From Chamaecyparis obtusa (taxonomy: Eukaryota; Streptophyta; Pinopsida; Cupressales; Cupressaceae), in NCBI GenBank assembly GCA_027943335.1, contig BSBK01001120.1, forward strand, positions 273,501-337,500: DNA of 64,000 bases, given 5' to 3'. The translations under genes and the position numbers were made by a program. Shown in pieces: positions 53,040-64,000 of the stretch; within the stretch, counting starts at the first letter, position 1; each line of letters opens with the position of its first letter. The notes under the pieces are model-generated. The model saw only the letters and a list, made by a program, of their open reading frames with translations. It did no database searches and was not told the DNA's origin.

Positions 53040-55829
53040 ATGCAGCGGCCACATAGAGGGGACAATGATCATCCTATAGGCACTTCTTCCCAGCAGGTAA
53101 ACCTCTTTGTTATTGTACTACAAATTAGATAGAAGCAAAACGTTAAATAGTTTTTTTTACTATGTTTTTTTCATCACTATTTTAGATTAATTCTAATAGT
53201 GTTAGTAATATTGTTGTCACAGACAGGTGGTCAGGAGAGAAAGGGAAAGGAACTCGCAGTACCTCAAAAGGAGTCCTTTGATGAGGACCTATATGTTGAT
53301 TTCAGTATTTGTGATGACCTGACCTCTACAATTAGAAAATGCCTCAAAAAATTTGGAAAAAGAGTGGCTCAATTAGCATCTATATTCCCTCCGACTCTTG
53401 AGTAACAAAACAGGGCAACTAAATTGATGCACCTATCTCAAAATTATAGAGTAAGTATTAATGTAATTTTTAATTATAACAAAAGCTCAATAATAGTTTT
53501 TATGTTATAGTAGTCTTTTACGTCATTAAAAAATAAGTGGATGTGGTGTTTTTATAGCTTTTTTAATGTAATTTTGATCCTCATGGCCATGATGAGGGTA
53601 CCGTAGCTAGTTCAGGTAGATCCCATGTTGGACTATGTTTTTTTTTACTCTATAACAATATTGTTGATGCTAATCACTTCTTTTATTATGCTCTAACAAT
53701 CTTATTCGTCAACACCTGTCAATGATCATTTACTATCGCCGCCTCATACAATGATAGGCTCAGATGTACTACCTCCTGCGATGTCAAAAATGTGTAGTAT
53801 GGCCACAAATGCCATGGCACCACATACTTGTACACATACTTTATTTTCTTTGTCATTATATGTATGTTTATTTCTCTTGAAGTGTTCTTTCTTAGGGGTA
53901 TTTCATAATGGATTCAATTTTATGCAACAAGAGATGCATCACTTGATGGTGAATTTCATGGATGTACTCATATTAATAGTACAGGAACGGTGAAGAATTG
54001 CATATTTCTTGTGAGCAACGAAGAAGGAGTTCCATTGAAAATAGCAAAACTTCTAGGTACTTTAAAGATTAGACCTTGCTTTTAATATACAATCGTATGT
54101 TAATTATACCTTGCATTCAATATGAGAAGCTTACACCTATTGTATTCTTATTTTATAATATTATATCCTTCGACTAATGATCCCATGATTATTTTGTAGG
54201 GAATGATGTGTTTTTATGGTAAACTTGGTGACGAGTGTTTGTGGATATTCAGGCCCACCATCTGTATGGGGTGGAACATCATATCCGAACTAAAACCCCA
54301 ATCCACTATTTTGATTTCATATCATTGCTAGGATAGTTATCATTACATCCATTTCTTAAACTATATTAAAGGTAATTTCACATCATTTTTTAATCTAACA
54401 CTATTACTTTTCTTATAAGGTGGAAAGGCCAAGATATAAAGTTAAAGGATGCTCTCGTAGAGAGTATGACAAACTTATTTGGACCTCGTGCATTTGAGAA
54501 GGGTAAGCTCCTTAAGAAAGCCAAGTTATGTTTGCAGTATATTAGGGACTAGTACAGGTGTACATTATCCAAAAAAATGAAGTACCAACACCCCCCTTGC
54601 ATTCCTGATTTAGAGTGGCAATGTCTTATTATTGATGCGAATGAGAAAAATGAAATAAAAAAAAGAATTAAACCACCAGAAAACAAAAGAAGCTATGTGA
54701 TACTGTTAATAATGTAATTGTGTACTAAATGTACTCTTCATATTTATATGAACTAACACATTTCAATCTCTTCATAGATTGCCTGACACATCAAAGGCAA
54801 AAAAGGCAAGACTACAAAAGCACGGTCAACACAAGCTAGGCTCTGGTGGTTATTCCAAACTTACTGCATGATTTTTAAGTGTTAATATTATCAAATTTAT
54901 ATGAGGAAAAATACAATATGTAGATGGCTTTTAACACAAAAATAATAATTTGATCTTTATAATATTTATTTTTAATTTGCAATCTTTTTTGTTTTGATGA
55001 AACAAAGAAATAAAATTTGATGATAGCAAGCAAAAATGCAGGGCGCAGAGTTCAATATAAGTCTCACAGAAGAGGACAAGAGAATTGGCTTCCAACAAGG
55101 CTATAAAGTCATGGCAGAAAGAATAAGAAGTGCACAAGGTTCTACTGATGGATCCATCGTGGTAAGTAAGCTAAATGATGATTATTTCAAATTTAATTAT
55201 CTACGAATTAGTTTATTTGATGTTAAGTTCCAACATAAAGTGAGTATATTTGTTTTAAGTAAGAAAAAAATGATAACATGAATGCGTATGAAATTGGAAT
55301 GCAGCTTGTCAATTCTGGTACACAACCTGTGCATGATGATGCCAATGAGGATGTGCATCACAGTGATGGAGGTATACATTTTCTATTCAATTTTTTATAT
55401 GTAATTATTAATATAAGTAAGCATCTTAAATTGATTGGTGTAGTAATACAAATTTAATTGCAATTGGTGTTTGGATTAATGTAACAATTTGCATTGTAGC
55501 TGTAGAGAGTGTAGAGGCCGCTGTTAATGAGCAGGTTGAGGTTGAGGCTAAGGCCAGAAAAATGGATCTCAAAGTTGATGATGTGACTAGATCAGGTAAA
55601 GAGCTATACGATTATGGCCTTTAAAGTACTGAAATTCTTGTAACAAATTATAATAAAATGTTTTTAATTTAACCCTTTTATATGTTATTGCAGATGACCC
55701 CCCTTTGCATCAACAGAGAACTAGGTGTGCATTGAGATCTAATGAGAGGGGAGATGATCATGATGATATTGATGCTCCTCTTAGCGATTTCTTCTTAAAA
55801 ATAAGAAACCAAAAGAAAAAAAAGAAATA
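53040..55829 (+). pseudogene. Transposase_24-like (Ptta/En/Spm) multi-exon gene
   Basis: Exons with AG/GT borders: about 53040-53099 (ending TSSQQ), 53220-53453 (TGGQERKGKELAVPQKESFD; a TAA at about 53403), fragments to 54060, about 54420-54710, about 54779-54870, 55041-55161, 55305-55371, 55500-55595 and 55694-55829. The segment RWKGQDIKLKDALVESMTNL, then KMKYQHPPCIPDLEWQCLI and KARLQKHGQHKLGSGGYSKL, resembles the plant Ptta/En/Spm transposase family, usually the second protein of CACTA elements. The last exons are short, acidic and stop-free, ending DFFLKIRNQKKKKK then TAA. The exon pattern (several short phase-matched C-terminal exons) resembles that of the gene at 16063-18316. Stops at TAG (54549) and elsewhere suggest it is inactive. 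It may form one gene with the SET-like region upstream. Confidence 0.6.
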
Positions 55830-58800
55830 ATTTTCATCTATGCACCTTAATTGATAATGATTGATTTTTATATGCCAATGAATTTAATTATGTGCTATTG
55901 AATGTTCATAAATTTTATAATGTGTTAATGAATGTTAATGAATGTTATCGTGTGATAATTAATGAATGTTACATTTTATTAATGGATGAAATAATGAATG
56001 AATGTTAGATGTTAACAAGGAATTTATAGTGATATTGTGGGGGGGGGGGGAAATGAGCTTCCACCTTCACATGGTTGGCCCTGTTTAGTACAGAATATAA
56101 AACTATTCTCGAAACAAAGTGAAGCTCAATAAGGTTGTTCCTTATATAGGGTCTCAAATGTAGCATATATCCCATTCTCAACATTGTAAGGATTCAAGTG
56201 GTATGCTGATATTGGTTTCTCCATCTCCCACTGACATCTTATCTATCTCCTAAGAAATCTTACCAAGATCTGATACCACTTGATGCAGAGCTTATAGCTT
56301 CACTTGTCCTCTAGGATCGAATCTCTCAACTTTTCAACTAGATCTCTTACTATAGGCTCTACACCTTTGAAAACTATAGGCTCTACACCTTTGAAAACAA
56401 CTTCTAACTTCAATATAGCATCCGAACTTGATGATTCAAGTTCCTATTTTGGGTTGATTTGGACAATAACTCCCAATGAACCTACTTGGGTACAACAACT
56501 ATTGGTAAAACACAAGAGGCTATGCAAAATTGAGCATTGATCTATGGTACAGGGCACCCTGGCAAAGGCATGTAAAGAGAGTCATGTAGACTGATGAAGG
56601 TCAAATCATCTTGAAAGATCAAGAGTTTAATGTAATTGCACTTATGGTACATTTTGTATTTGATACATTTGAATTTAATGAGCCTAAAACTATAAAGGCA
56701 ATGTAATAGAGGTGAATAGCATTATAAGTTCAAAATTGCACCTAGGGGGGTCATTAAGGGTCATCTTGTTGATCATAGTCTATTAAGGGGATCTAAAGGC
56801 CTATAGGGTCTATAATAAATGTAATGTGGCCACTAAGAGCCAAATAAATATTGTAAAAGCACTAAAAGTGCCAAAAGGTGTAGTTTGCCCATGTTGGCAA
56901 CTTAGGCCTAGTAAGGCTTGTAAGGGGATATAAGAGTTTTAAGGGGGTTAATGGGGTGATAGACCTTTGAAAAGGTTAAGGAAATATTTTAAACACTTTA
57001 ATGATAAAAGGTTGTCTAAGTTGACACTTTAGTGTCAACTAGACAACAAATCTCAGTTTATAACTAACTGGTAATAGTCATATAACTGATTGTTACGGTT
57101 GTGCATGGGGTAACTAGCCTTGTCAGGATATTTAGATGAAGTTTTATTGGGTATCAAAGGTATGTGGAGATGGTGGCGAGTGGACCAAGAAATGTAACAA
57201 AGTTTTATTCAATAAAACAAAGTTAAATTCTCTGTAAATTCCTTCACTGTTTCACAGGTACAGTCAGGAACACTGGATTCAAATGGTTGTTTGATGACAT
57301 CTTGAATTTTTTTGGATGTAGGAAAACTTATTTTATTTCTACTTATCTTTCCACACTTTTGTTTCATTATTCTTATTGTGTTTAAGACTAGTGCCTTGGT
57401 TGAAATTCTGGAAACAGTGACTGGTTAGACATAATCAGCATTGTAGATTTGTTTTTTTTTGTGATGTTGTAACTCTCCCACCCCCTGTGATCACTTTGAT
57501 CAGTGGGAGAGATCAACCATGTAATTTTATCCTTCTAGCATACTCATCTTATACAGGGAATTGAAGAATGTGTTTGGAGAACCACAAAGTGGTGGTAGTT
57601 TGTTGATTGAGTAGAGCCCGGATTAGACACCAGTCAACATGAAAGTGGATTTCTTTGAGGAAGAAAGGATTTAGTGATGGATTATGTATGGGGGGAACCT
57701 TTTTGAAGTGTATGTACATTTTTTTTTTATTTGGATATGAGTTTATAGGTCTTGTTGAGCAGACCCTAGGTGTGTGACCCTAGGAGTGAGGGTTTAGTGG
57801 CTAAGGCCATAGGTAAATGGTGGAACCTTGGGAATTTAAAAATATGTTGTTTTGTAACCCTGAGAAGGACTGTTTCATCCTTTAGAGTTATGGGAGTGAG
57901 TGGAGTTATGGGTTGCTTTGTAAATGGGGAAGGATTAGGCTTAGTGAGGGTGTGCTAGGGTATTGCATCTTGGGTATGGTCGAAAGGAGTCAATACTGTA
58001 TCTTAGGGAGGATTTAAAGACCCCAAAAGGGTATCTGAAACTATCTTTACTTTCTTTGGTTGTTTGGGAAATGTGGGAGAAAAAGGCAAAATACTGATTG
58101 GTGTGGGGTTACTAGCTTTAAGGGCTTATGATGTGAGTTGGGTAAGGGATTGGTTGTCCAAGTTTAGTGGGTTAATAGAACATGGTATATAGGCCATTAG
58201 GAGATTTTCTATGAAGTTGGAATGAAGGTTGAAGTCTTGTGTGTAGGTATGGTGTATGGGAGGCACTACGAACACTTGGGGCATCCTAGAAGGTGAGTCC
58301 TTGAGGGGACATTGAAATTGAGGACTTGTTTCAAGTTGGTTGATTGATGTCTGATATGATCAATGAGGTCACCACATACCACCTCTACATCAATATACAA
58401 TACAAAGTCATCATGATTCCTTCACAATAGCACTTCCCCAAATCCTCTAGCATTTGAGCCCCTTTGTTCTCCTCTTCTATCCTCTATTAGAAATAAAAGT
58501 CCTAAAAAATGTTTAAAGCTTGCATTGCATAGCCATGGACTTTTCATTGGATGCATGTGCACCATCTTTACCTATTACATCCTCCCATATGCATGCATCA
58601 GGACCTGATATAGGACATCATTCTATAGGTTCTCCACCTGTAATATCTAACAAATCTCCCACTTAGGATGTAAGCAACGTGGTCTAATTGGTTTGGGATG
58701 ATGTAGTCATTTCTACAATTAATTTTTTTTCTTAAATTCTTTTTGAAATTTTTACGTAAAATGCTTCTACATGAGGCTTCCTTCTAATCATTATGGGTTT

Positions 58801-60569
58801 CTTCAACACATCTAATTTTTGATAATAGGTATAATGAGTGCAATGATGGCTAGGAGTGAAGGTTGTCCTTAAGTTTATATCACGTATAGAATGAAGCTAT
58901 ACTGGTAAGTTACATACTTGTTTATCTCAACTATTAAGGTGGTGTTTTCTTTTCAAGTGACATGAATTTTCTTTCTTGCAATTAGTAGTTGATAATTTGC
59001 TATAGGTGCTTCTTAATTTGTAAAGTCAAGACTTAGTGTTATTAGATAAGTGGTTTTGGTTAGGTTAGAATTGAAACTTAGATAATTTATTCACACTATT
59101 CTCGGATATGAAATTTTCACTTTAATTATTATGGACCTTTCAATGGTAAAGAATGAAATAGGAAGGGTTTTCATTTGGGTGTGAATCTATAATGTATTTT
59201 GAACGTTGTTTTGGGCCCTTTAGAATAGGATATGAGCATATATATCATAGAATAATTGAGAGTAGACTTTCATCAGATGTTGCTATGAAATAATCTAGTG
59301 CGTAGTGAGGGATACACACACCTCCTTTCACAAATATGAATGGAGTCTAAAAAGAGGAGAATCATATTTGTGAAAAGAGATTTTTGCCCATTAAAGAGAT
59401 TTGAGGAATGCGAAGATCTTAATCTGTCCTATTAATCAAGACATTTTGAGGACATGGCTCAGATTTTTAGTATTTTTTTAATTGAGAAAGGTAAAAAAAC
59501 ATCAATCTAGTGACAAACATGGACAAAGTCATGATTCCTCCAATTCTTTCTTTGTTTCACTTCCACCAAATCCTACGAAATAGCTGGGAAGTTGGGAACA
59601 ATTTTGCAGTGCCATTGAAAGTAACTAAAGATTTCTTTTTGATAAGTATTTGTTGGTTGTCCATAAGCTAAAATACTCCATACTAAAGATTTATCTCATG
59701 GGAAACTACTAGTTTGACACCTATTAGATTTTCCTTGAGCCTATCCCTATTGCAAACTATTGCCCAAAAAAAACTTTGAAACCCATCTTGAGATAGGTTG
59801 TGAATACAAGGCCAAGGAACGATGTGCTTCATTCAATTTCCTCAATAAAATTTGGCCAGGGCTACAAATAAGTTTCTCTCTGTAAAGAGGCCAGAACCTT
59901 GTACCCTTAGATTGCAATATATATTTTTATAGCTTGTAAATTGCAATATATTTTTGTACCCTTAGATTGCAAGTGCTAGTATTAATTAGGTTGAACCTTT
60001 CATTTTGTAGAAATCTTATTTTCTTTACAAATGAGTTAGAATGCTTCTATTTTCTTGTCACTAGGATTAAAAGGTCTTATTACAATGTTCTTTTTTGTGG
60101 GGCAAGATGTCTTTGAATATAGCAAGATAAACTAACTCAACCACTTCCCTTTTCCTGCAAATGGGTGAGTTTGAGAAATGATTTTCAGTGAAAGAAAATG
60201 CTATTTATAATATTGGACATGTTTATTTTATAATTGCTATGCTACTAAGCTATTCTTGTGGGCTCATGTAAGAACCATTGATTGCAGATATTCTTATGGA
60301 GGAGCAACTAAGTATCATAAACTATTAAAATTACTTCAGGCCTCCAGTATTGATGAGCTGCACAAGTGTAAAAGGTTTTTGTGAGACTGGGATCAATTAT
60401 GAGAAGGTAAACAACAAGATAATATTATTTTATCTTTCATTTCTTTTATCCATTAATATTTTCCTCCTTCTCTTATATTGGATAATGTGCAGTGTACATA
60501 AAGGCAAGGCGGTGATTATTCTCCATGATCGATAGGTATAAGTCTTCTTGGACTTACCTAGTAGCTAGG
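55830..60569. other. CACTA right non-coding region, no recognisable gene
   Basis: About 4.7 kb. Visible items are a G-run of 12 (56038-56049), an imperfect 25-bp tandem duplication CTATAGGCTCTACACCTTTG (56350-56400), a hairpin TTGTCTAAGTTGACACT / AGTGTCAACTAGACAA (57012-57046), and a short duplication of ACCCTTAGATTGCAA (59898 and 59957). Open frames at 56304, 57770 and 60350 match nothing I know. It could contain older decayed insertions. Confidence 0.55.
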
Positions 60570-61049
60570 ACTAAAGATAGCAAAGCTCAAAAGACCATTA
60601 TAGTTGGTCTCCATATTTCATCCATATTATTGACAAAACATTTTACCTTTCGTTATCTCATCAAATGCAATGATCAGAAAGAATTTAATAGATGATATTT
60701 TCATGTATAACATACATTATTTTTGTTTGACGTTGAATAGATTTATCTACTTCACGCACTTGTAAACTATGAGAATAGCCATAAAGAAGCATCCCCTCTC
60801 ATGGCTTGAGTAATGTAGGCCATGGGAGGAGATGCTTCTTTATCATTGTCCTCGTAGTCTACAGGTGACCGAAGTAGATACATTTGTGCAATGTCAACTT
60901 AAATAATATACGTTATCATGAAAATATTCTATTAAATTCTTTCAAATCCCCGCATTTGATGAGCTAATGAAAGGTAAACTATTTTGTCAATAATATAGAC
61001 CAAACAAAGAGACCAACTATGATGGTCTCTTGAGCTTTGTTATCTTTAA
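60570..61049. repeat. Fold-back inverted repeat, about 480 bp (arms about 235 bp)
   Basis: The left arm starts ACTAAAGATAGCAAAGCTC (60570). The right arm ends in its complement GAGCTTTGTTATCTTTAAT (61049). Matching pairs continue inward: GACCATTATAGTTGGTCTC with GAGACCAACTATGATGGTC, TATTATTGACAAAA with TTTTGTCAATAATA, and AAAGAAGCATCCCCTCTCATGGC with GCCATGGGAGGAGATGCTTCTTT. The loop is about 12 bases (60806-60818). Arms are diverged by substitutions and small gaps. It could be a fold-back MITE nested in the CACTA element, or a hairpin locus. No target duplication was identified with confidence. Confidence 0.85.
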
Positions 61050-61617
61050 TGTGCATATCCATCGCTTTTTCGACGAGAATGAAAATTATTTCAACATCAG
61101 TTCTATATGTCCGACAATTTTTCCTGTCAAACATTCACTACATATCCGTCACCATCTCGATACGTATAACATCGGAGAGAACTCCTTTTCAATAGATATG
61201 TGCGACAAGACTTCTATATATCTGATGGGTTGTCTTGACAGAAAGTTACTACATATCCTTGGCCATACCGATAGCTATAACATCAAAGAGAGTCCCTTTT
61301 CGATAGATATTCATGATGAGAATGCTATATCTCTGACGAGTTTACCTGTCAGACAATCATGAATATGTGTTGCCATTTCGATAGCATTTTTGATAGACTT
61401 TTCAACAGGAATTCCACATGGTTTGTCAGAGTTCTAATAGATATAATATATGAAATCCCATAGTAAAGTTGTTATTAATGTGGCACGTTCCGATAGAAAA
61501 TGATGTCAAAATATCGACGGTTATCACTTTTGTAGCAATTTGCAATGAAAAAATGTTGATGAACACATCTATCGAAGTATCAATAAATAGGCATTGCAAA
61601 TCCAACAGATAGCCACT
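61050..61617. repeat. CACTA right subterminal repeats
   Basis: A diverged tandem unit of about 112-120 bp occurs at 61135-61248 and 61249-61362, with a partial copy before it (shared words CTACATATCC, ATAACATC, GAGAG, CCTTTTC[A/G]ATAGATAT, CTGTCA). The short word TTTCGATAG or TCCGATAG recurs at 61297, 61376 and 61487. Repeats next to the TIR are usual in CACTA elements, where they bind the element's own regulator. The 110-codon open frame at 61030-61362 is a by-product. Confidence 0.65.
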
Positions 61618-61643
61618 AGAATATGGCCTCAAATGTACTAGTG
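61618..61643 (-). repeat. CACTA 3' terminal inverted repeat
   Basis: On the minus strand starts CACTAGTACATTTGAGGCCA. Differences from the left TIR are at positions 6, 15, 21 and 25. Followed by the triplet TAG. Confidence 0.85.
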
Positions 61644-61646
61644 TAG

Positions 61647-62174
61647 GAACAAAAATAGAAACTTCTCCAGCCTAGAGAGCTTCCTTAATAGACACTGTAG
61701 GAGTAGAAGGCTTTCCCACTAGTTTAGCTCCTAGAATTTTTTACCACCTTTTGGTAGTGGAAGGGTTGACCTCGACACTATTAGTGCTTGTCACTTCATG
61801 GGTCCCCACTAGTGGGTCCTTGGAAACATCTATTTTTTCCTTCTTCCTTGCCAGAGAAGGGATAGGCCCATTCCCTAAGACATTCTCACTGGAAATCAAA
61901 GGGCTTTGAATCGACGACCTAGGAGAAGGTCATGACAACACTTCCTTTGAGGAACTAGCTATGACAACCTAGTGAGGAGAAAGGTTCTCCTTACCGCACA
62001 AAGAAGGATCTGACAACTGCAATGCCAGACCCAAAATAGGTCCAAAGAATTAACCATGTCCATCATAACATTCTCCAGACCTACACAAAAACTAGAACCC
62101 TCAACCAAACTGCCATGCCTGGGTGGGGAACCCTTGAAATTTGAAAATTCTCTCCCGCTAGAATCCTCTCCCAT
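61647..62174 (-). pseudogene. LINE ORF1 N-terminal segment
   Basis: A minus-strand ATG at 62174 starts MGEDSSGREFSNFKGSPPRH, a polar Ser/Gly/Pro-rich N-terminus of the kind that precedes DUF4283 in plant LINE ORF1. Further minus-strand reading reaches a KEAL-type segment, a TAG and GEVSIFVP at the CACTA border (61647). It continues in frame at 6489 as TLVDHFVFAM once the target triplet is counted once. Stops near 61958 and elsewhere break it. Confidence 0.7.
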
Positions 62175-62199
62175 AGGAATATTTTGTCTAGTAACAACC

Positions 62200-62559
62200 C
62201 TGATGCACTAAGATGTTGTTAGAAGGTGAATTGGAATTATAAATCATGAGCCACATCCAAAACACTATTTGGACATGACTCAAACACAATTTTATGTAAC
62301 GTTTCTTCAAAGCTTTCCTCAGATTAAAATTAGCTAAATATTTTTTTGAGATGACCAAACCATTTTATGTTAAGATTAATCATACAATGTGTTGTTGTAG
62401 GGTCCATGTTTAATATTCCATGCATTATGATATTTATCATTATATATGTTGTACTTTGCACACTAACGATGTTTTGCAGTAATGTAGTCTACAAGCACCT
62501 CCTAATTCACTGAGAGAATTTATTTCAAGTGTACTATGTAGATGAGATGATAGGTGCAT
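62200..62559. other. AT-rich flank beyond the LINE 5' end
   Basis: About 360 bp between the LINE start and the first recognisable codon of the DDE-like paralogue. No gene or repeat is visible. Confidence 0.5.
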
Positions 62560-64000
62560 TTACTATAAGATGATGTGTTTGAAAGGATTTTGTCCTACAC
62601 GCAGTGGTTTGCAACAGTTGCCTAGATGCCTACATATAGATAGCACACATGAAATTGGTAGGACACCAGTTTCTATTGGAAAATACAAGTTAGATACATA
62701 TGGTGTTAAAGATGGAAAATAATTAAAGAGGTGTGAGTTAGTGAAAATGGATATATATGCGTAGCTGATTTTATGAAGATGTTTCAAGAGAAACTATTTA
62801 ATGAGTACATAGGTCACACACATAGATCAAGGTGGTTAGATGAGAAATTCAAGTTGTGTAAGGACACTTTCCCCATCAGTACTATTGTGTCTATCATTGA
62901 TTTTTATGAGAATTATACATTGAAACCTCAAAATTAAGTGAAACCTATGTATTACCACTCTACACATGTTACTATTTTTGTACAGATAGACTTCATGCAT
63001 GCACATGATAGCACAGAGGAGGACATAAATGTTATAAGAGAGTATCACTTCTATATCAGTGATGATCATACTCATTCCTCAGAGTGTGTGTAAGGATGTT
63101 TTAGAGTCTTCTATGATAGTTTAAGGGAAAGAGGTATAAGATACAACCAACACTTAATATGGTTGGACAATTGCACCACACAATTCAATAATGCAAAGAT
63201 GTTCTAATGTTTTAGTAAGATGTGCATGTGACAAGTGGTGTACAACATTTTTGGAATTTCACTCAGGCAGGGCATGGAAAGGGAGAGAATGATGGTGTGG
63301 GAGCATGTGTGAAAATAAATCTTACCAGAGAGGAATTGAGTTAAAAAGGTGGAACAATGTTAATAGATGTAGAAATAATTGTACAATGGTGTAACTCTAC
63401 AATGAGACTAGGTAATGCATGTAATATATTATTTCCAGATATTTTTGGTTGATACGTGAATCTAACATTGAAAACCATCTAGATTGTTGTACACTTACAA
63501 GATCAGGCGACATGCATTAATTCAAAATTTCAAATGCAACATCATTAGCTATTTATCCTAGATAAATTGCATGCTTTTTCTCTTCGAGTATGCATTTTGT
63601 GTGGGATGAATGTGAATCAAAAGAGTGGATTGACCAATAGTCATGTAGACCTTTGCAAACCCTAGATACATATCAACTTTCCAGAGAACTACAAATGAAC
63701 CAATTTGAAGCATCAGTAGATTTTGATCATGTATCAAATCTAGTTTAACTAGGTAATTTATCTAGATTTCATAGGTTAAATTAATTTTAAACTCAATTTA
63801 TTAGTTCTTTAAATGTTGATTTTGGTATTAACTAATCCTTCTATTAAATGTAGGTCATGTATATGTAGTAAAATTACATATGAGAACAATGAAGAAGGAA
63901 CACATTACTTTTTGTGTCGCTGTGTTGAGGCCAAAAAAGAAATTGACAACTATAGTCATTAATGGAGAGGGTATTCAGTACCCAATAGGATTTTTTCTTG
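62560..64000 (+). pseudogene. Decayed paralogue of the DDE-like gene, truncated by the window end
   Basis: The plus strand can be aligned by eye, with frame changes, to the minus-strand gene at 24421-21614. A SGLQQLPRCLHIDSTHEIGR segment near 62600-62660 matches the GGLSKFRTCFHEGLEHNFGK stretch. THRSRWLDEKFKLCKDTFPI (62823-62880) is followed by DFYENYTLKPQN (62898). IREYHFYISDDHTHSSE lies at about 63040-63080, HLIWLDNCTTQFNNAKMF at about 63151-63205 and QAGHGKGENDGVGACVK (frame-shifted) at about 63266-63315. The D/D/E-like blocks are partly altered (S-D-N to L-D-N). Part of the C-terminal extension (YFLCRCVEAKK, near 63915) matches YWLACCVQGKQ in the other copy. Many stops and shifts mean it is dead. 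Confidence 0.78.

Noticed and set aside
61030..61362. 110-codon plus-strand frame near the CACTA right end
   Set aside because: The translation follows the subterminal tandem repeat and part of the fold-back element. No domain is visible.

Overview
This window is intergenic DNA from a plant nuclear genome. It is AT-rich, its genes have GT/AG introns, and it holds plant-type L1 LINE, CACTA (En/Spm) and Tat-lineage Ty3/Gypsy sequences plus an exon-like piece of the plant splicing factor SMU1. Giant, slowly purged, nested transposons suit a large genome, perhaps a gymnosperm, but the species cannot be read from the sequence. I found no intact host gene. Nearly everything is a transposon, a transposon gene with broken frames, or tandem repeat.

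The layout is a set of insertions inside insertions. The outer layer is a minus-strand L1-type LINE whose 5' end lies near 62.2 kb and whose 3' end runs off the left edge of the window. It is split twice. A 1,677-bp non-autonomous LTR element (161-1837, identical 382-bp LTRs, TSD ATTAT) sits in its C-terminal zf-RVT domain. A 55,151-bp CACTA element (6493-61643) sits in its ORF1. The LINE reading frame resumes on the far side of both insertions once the target duplication is counted once, which fixes both boundaries independently of the terminal repeats.

Inside the CACTA element, left to right: 5' TIR and about 4.8 kb of non-coding DNA; a TNP2-type transposase gene (11.27-15.57 kb) ending in an Asp-rich GAT repeat; a second multi-exon gene in the TnpA position (16.06-18.32 kb); a captured SMU1 exon touching five copies of a 358-bp repeat (19.1-21.1 kb); an opposite-strand DDE-like gene (24.42-21.61 kb); about 10.6 kb of two satellites, a 160-bp palindromic unit and a 179-bp unit; a 15-kb Tat-lineage Gypsy element inserted in the 160-bp satellite (29284-44312, TSD GTAGG, LTRs about 1% diverged); a SET-domain-like pseudogene followed by a Transposase_24-like (Ptta/En/Spm) gene (52.19-55.83 kb); about 4.7 kb without recognisable genes; a 480-bp fold-back repeat; subterminal repeats; and the 3' TIR.

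The most unusual points are the cargo of one CACTA element (SET-like domain, second DDE-like protein, SMU1 exon, two satellites) and a palindromic GGGTACCCGA motif found upstream of three of its genes. All these genes carry in-frame stops, mostly TAG or TGA, so this copy is probably inactive. A decayed paralogue of the DDE-like gene lies outside the CACTA element at 62.56-64.0 kb, so that family is also spread elsewhere in the genome.
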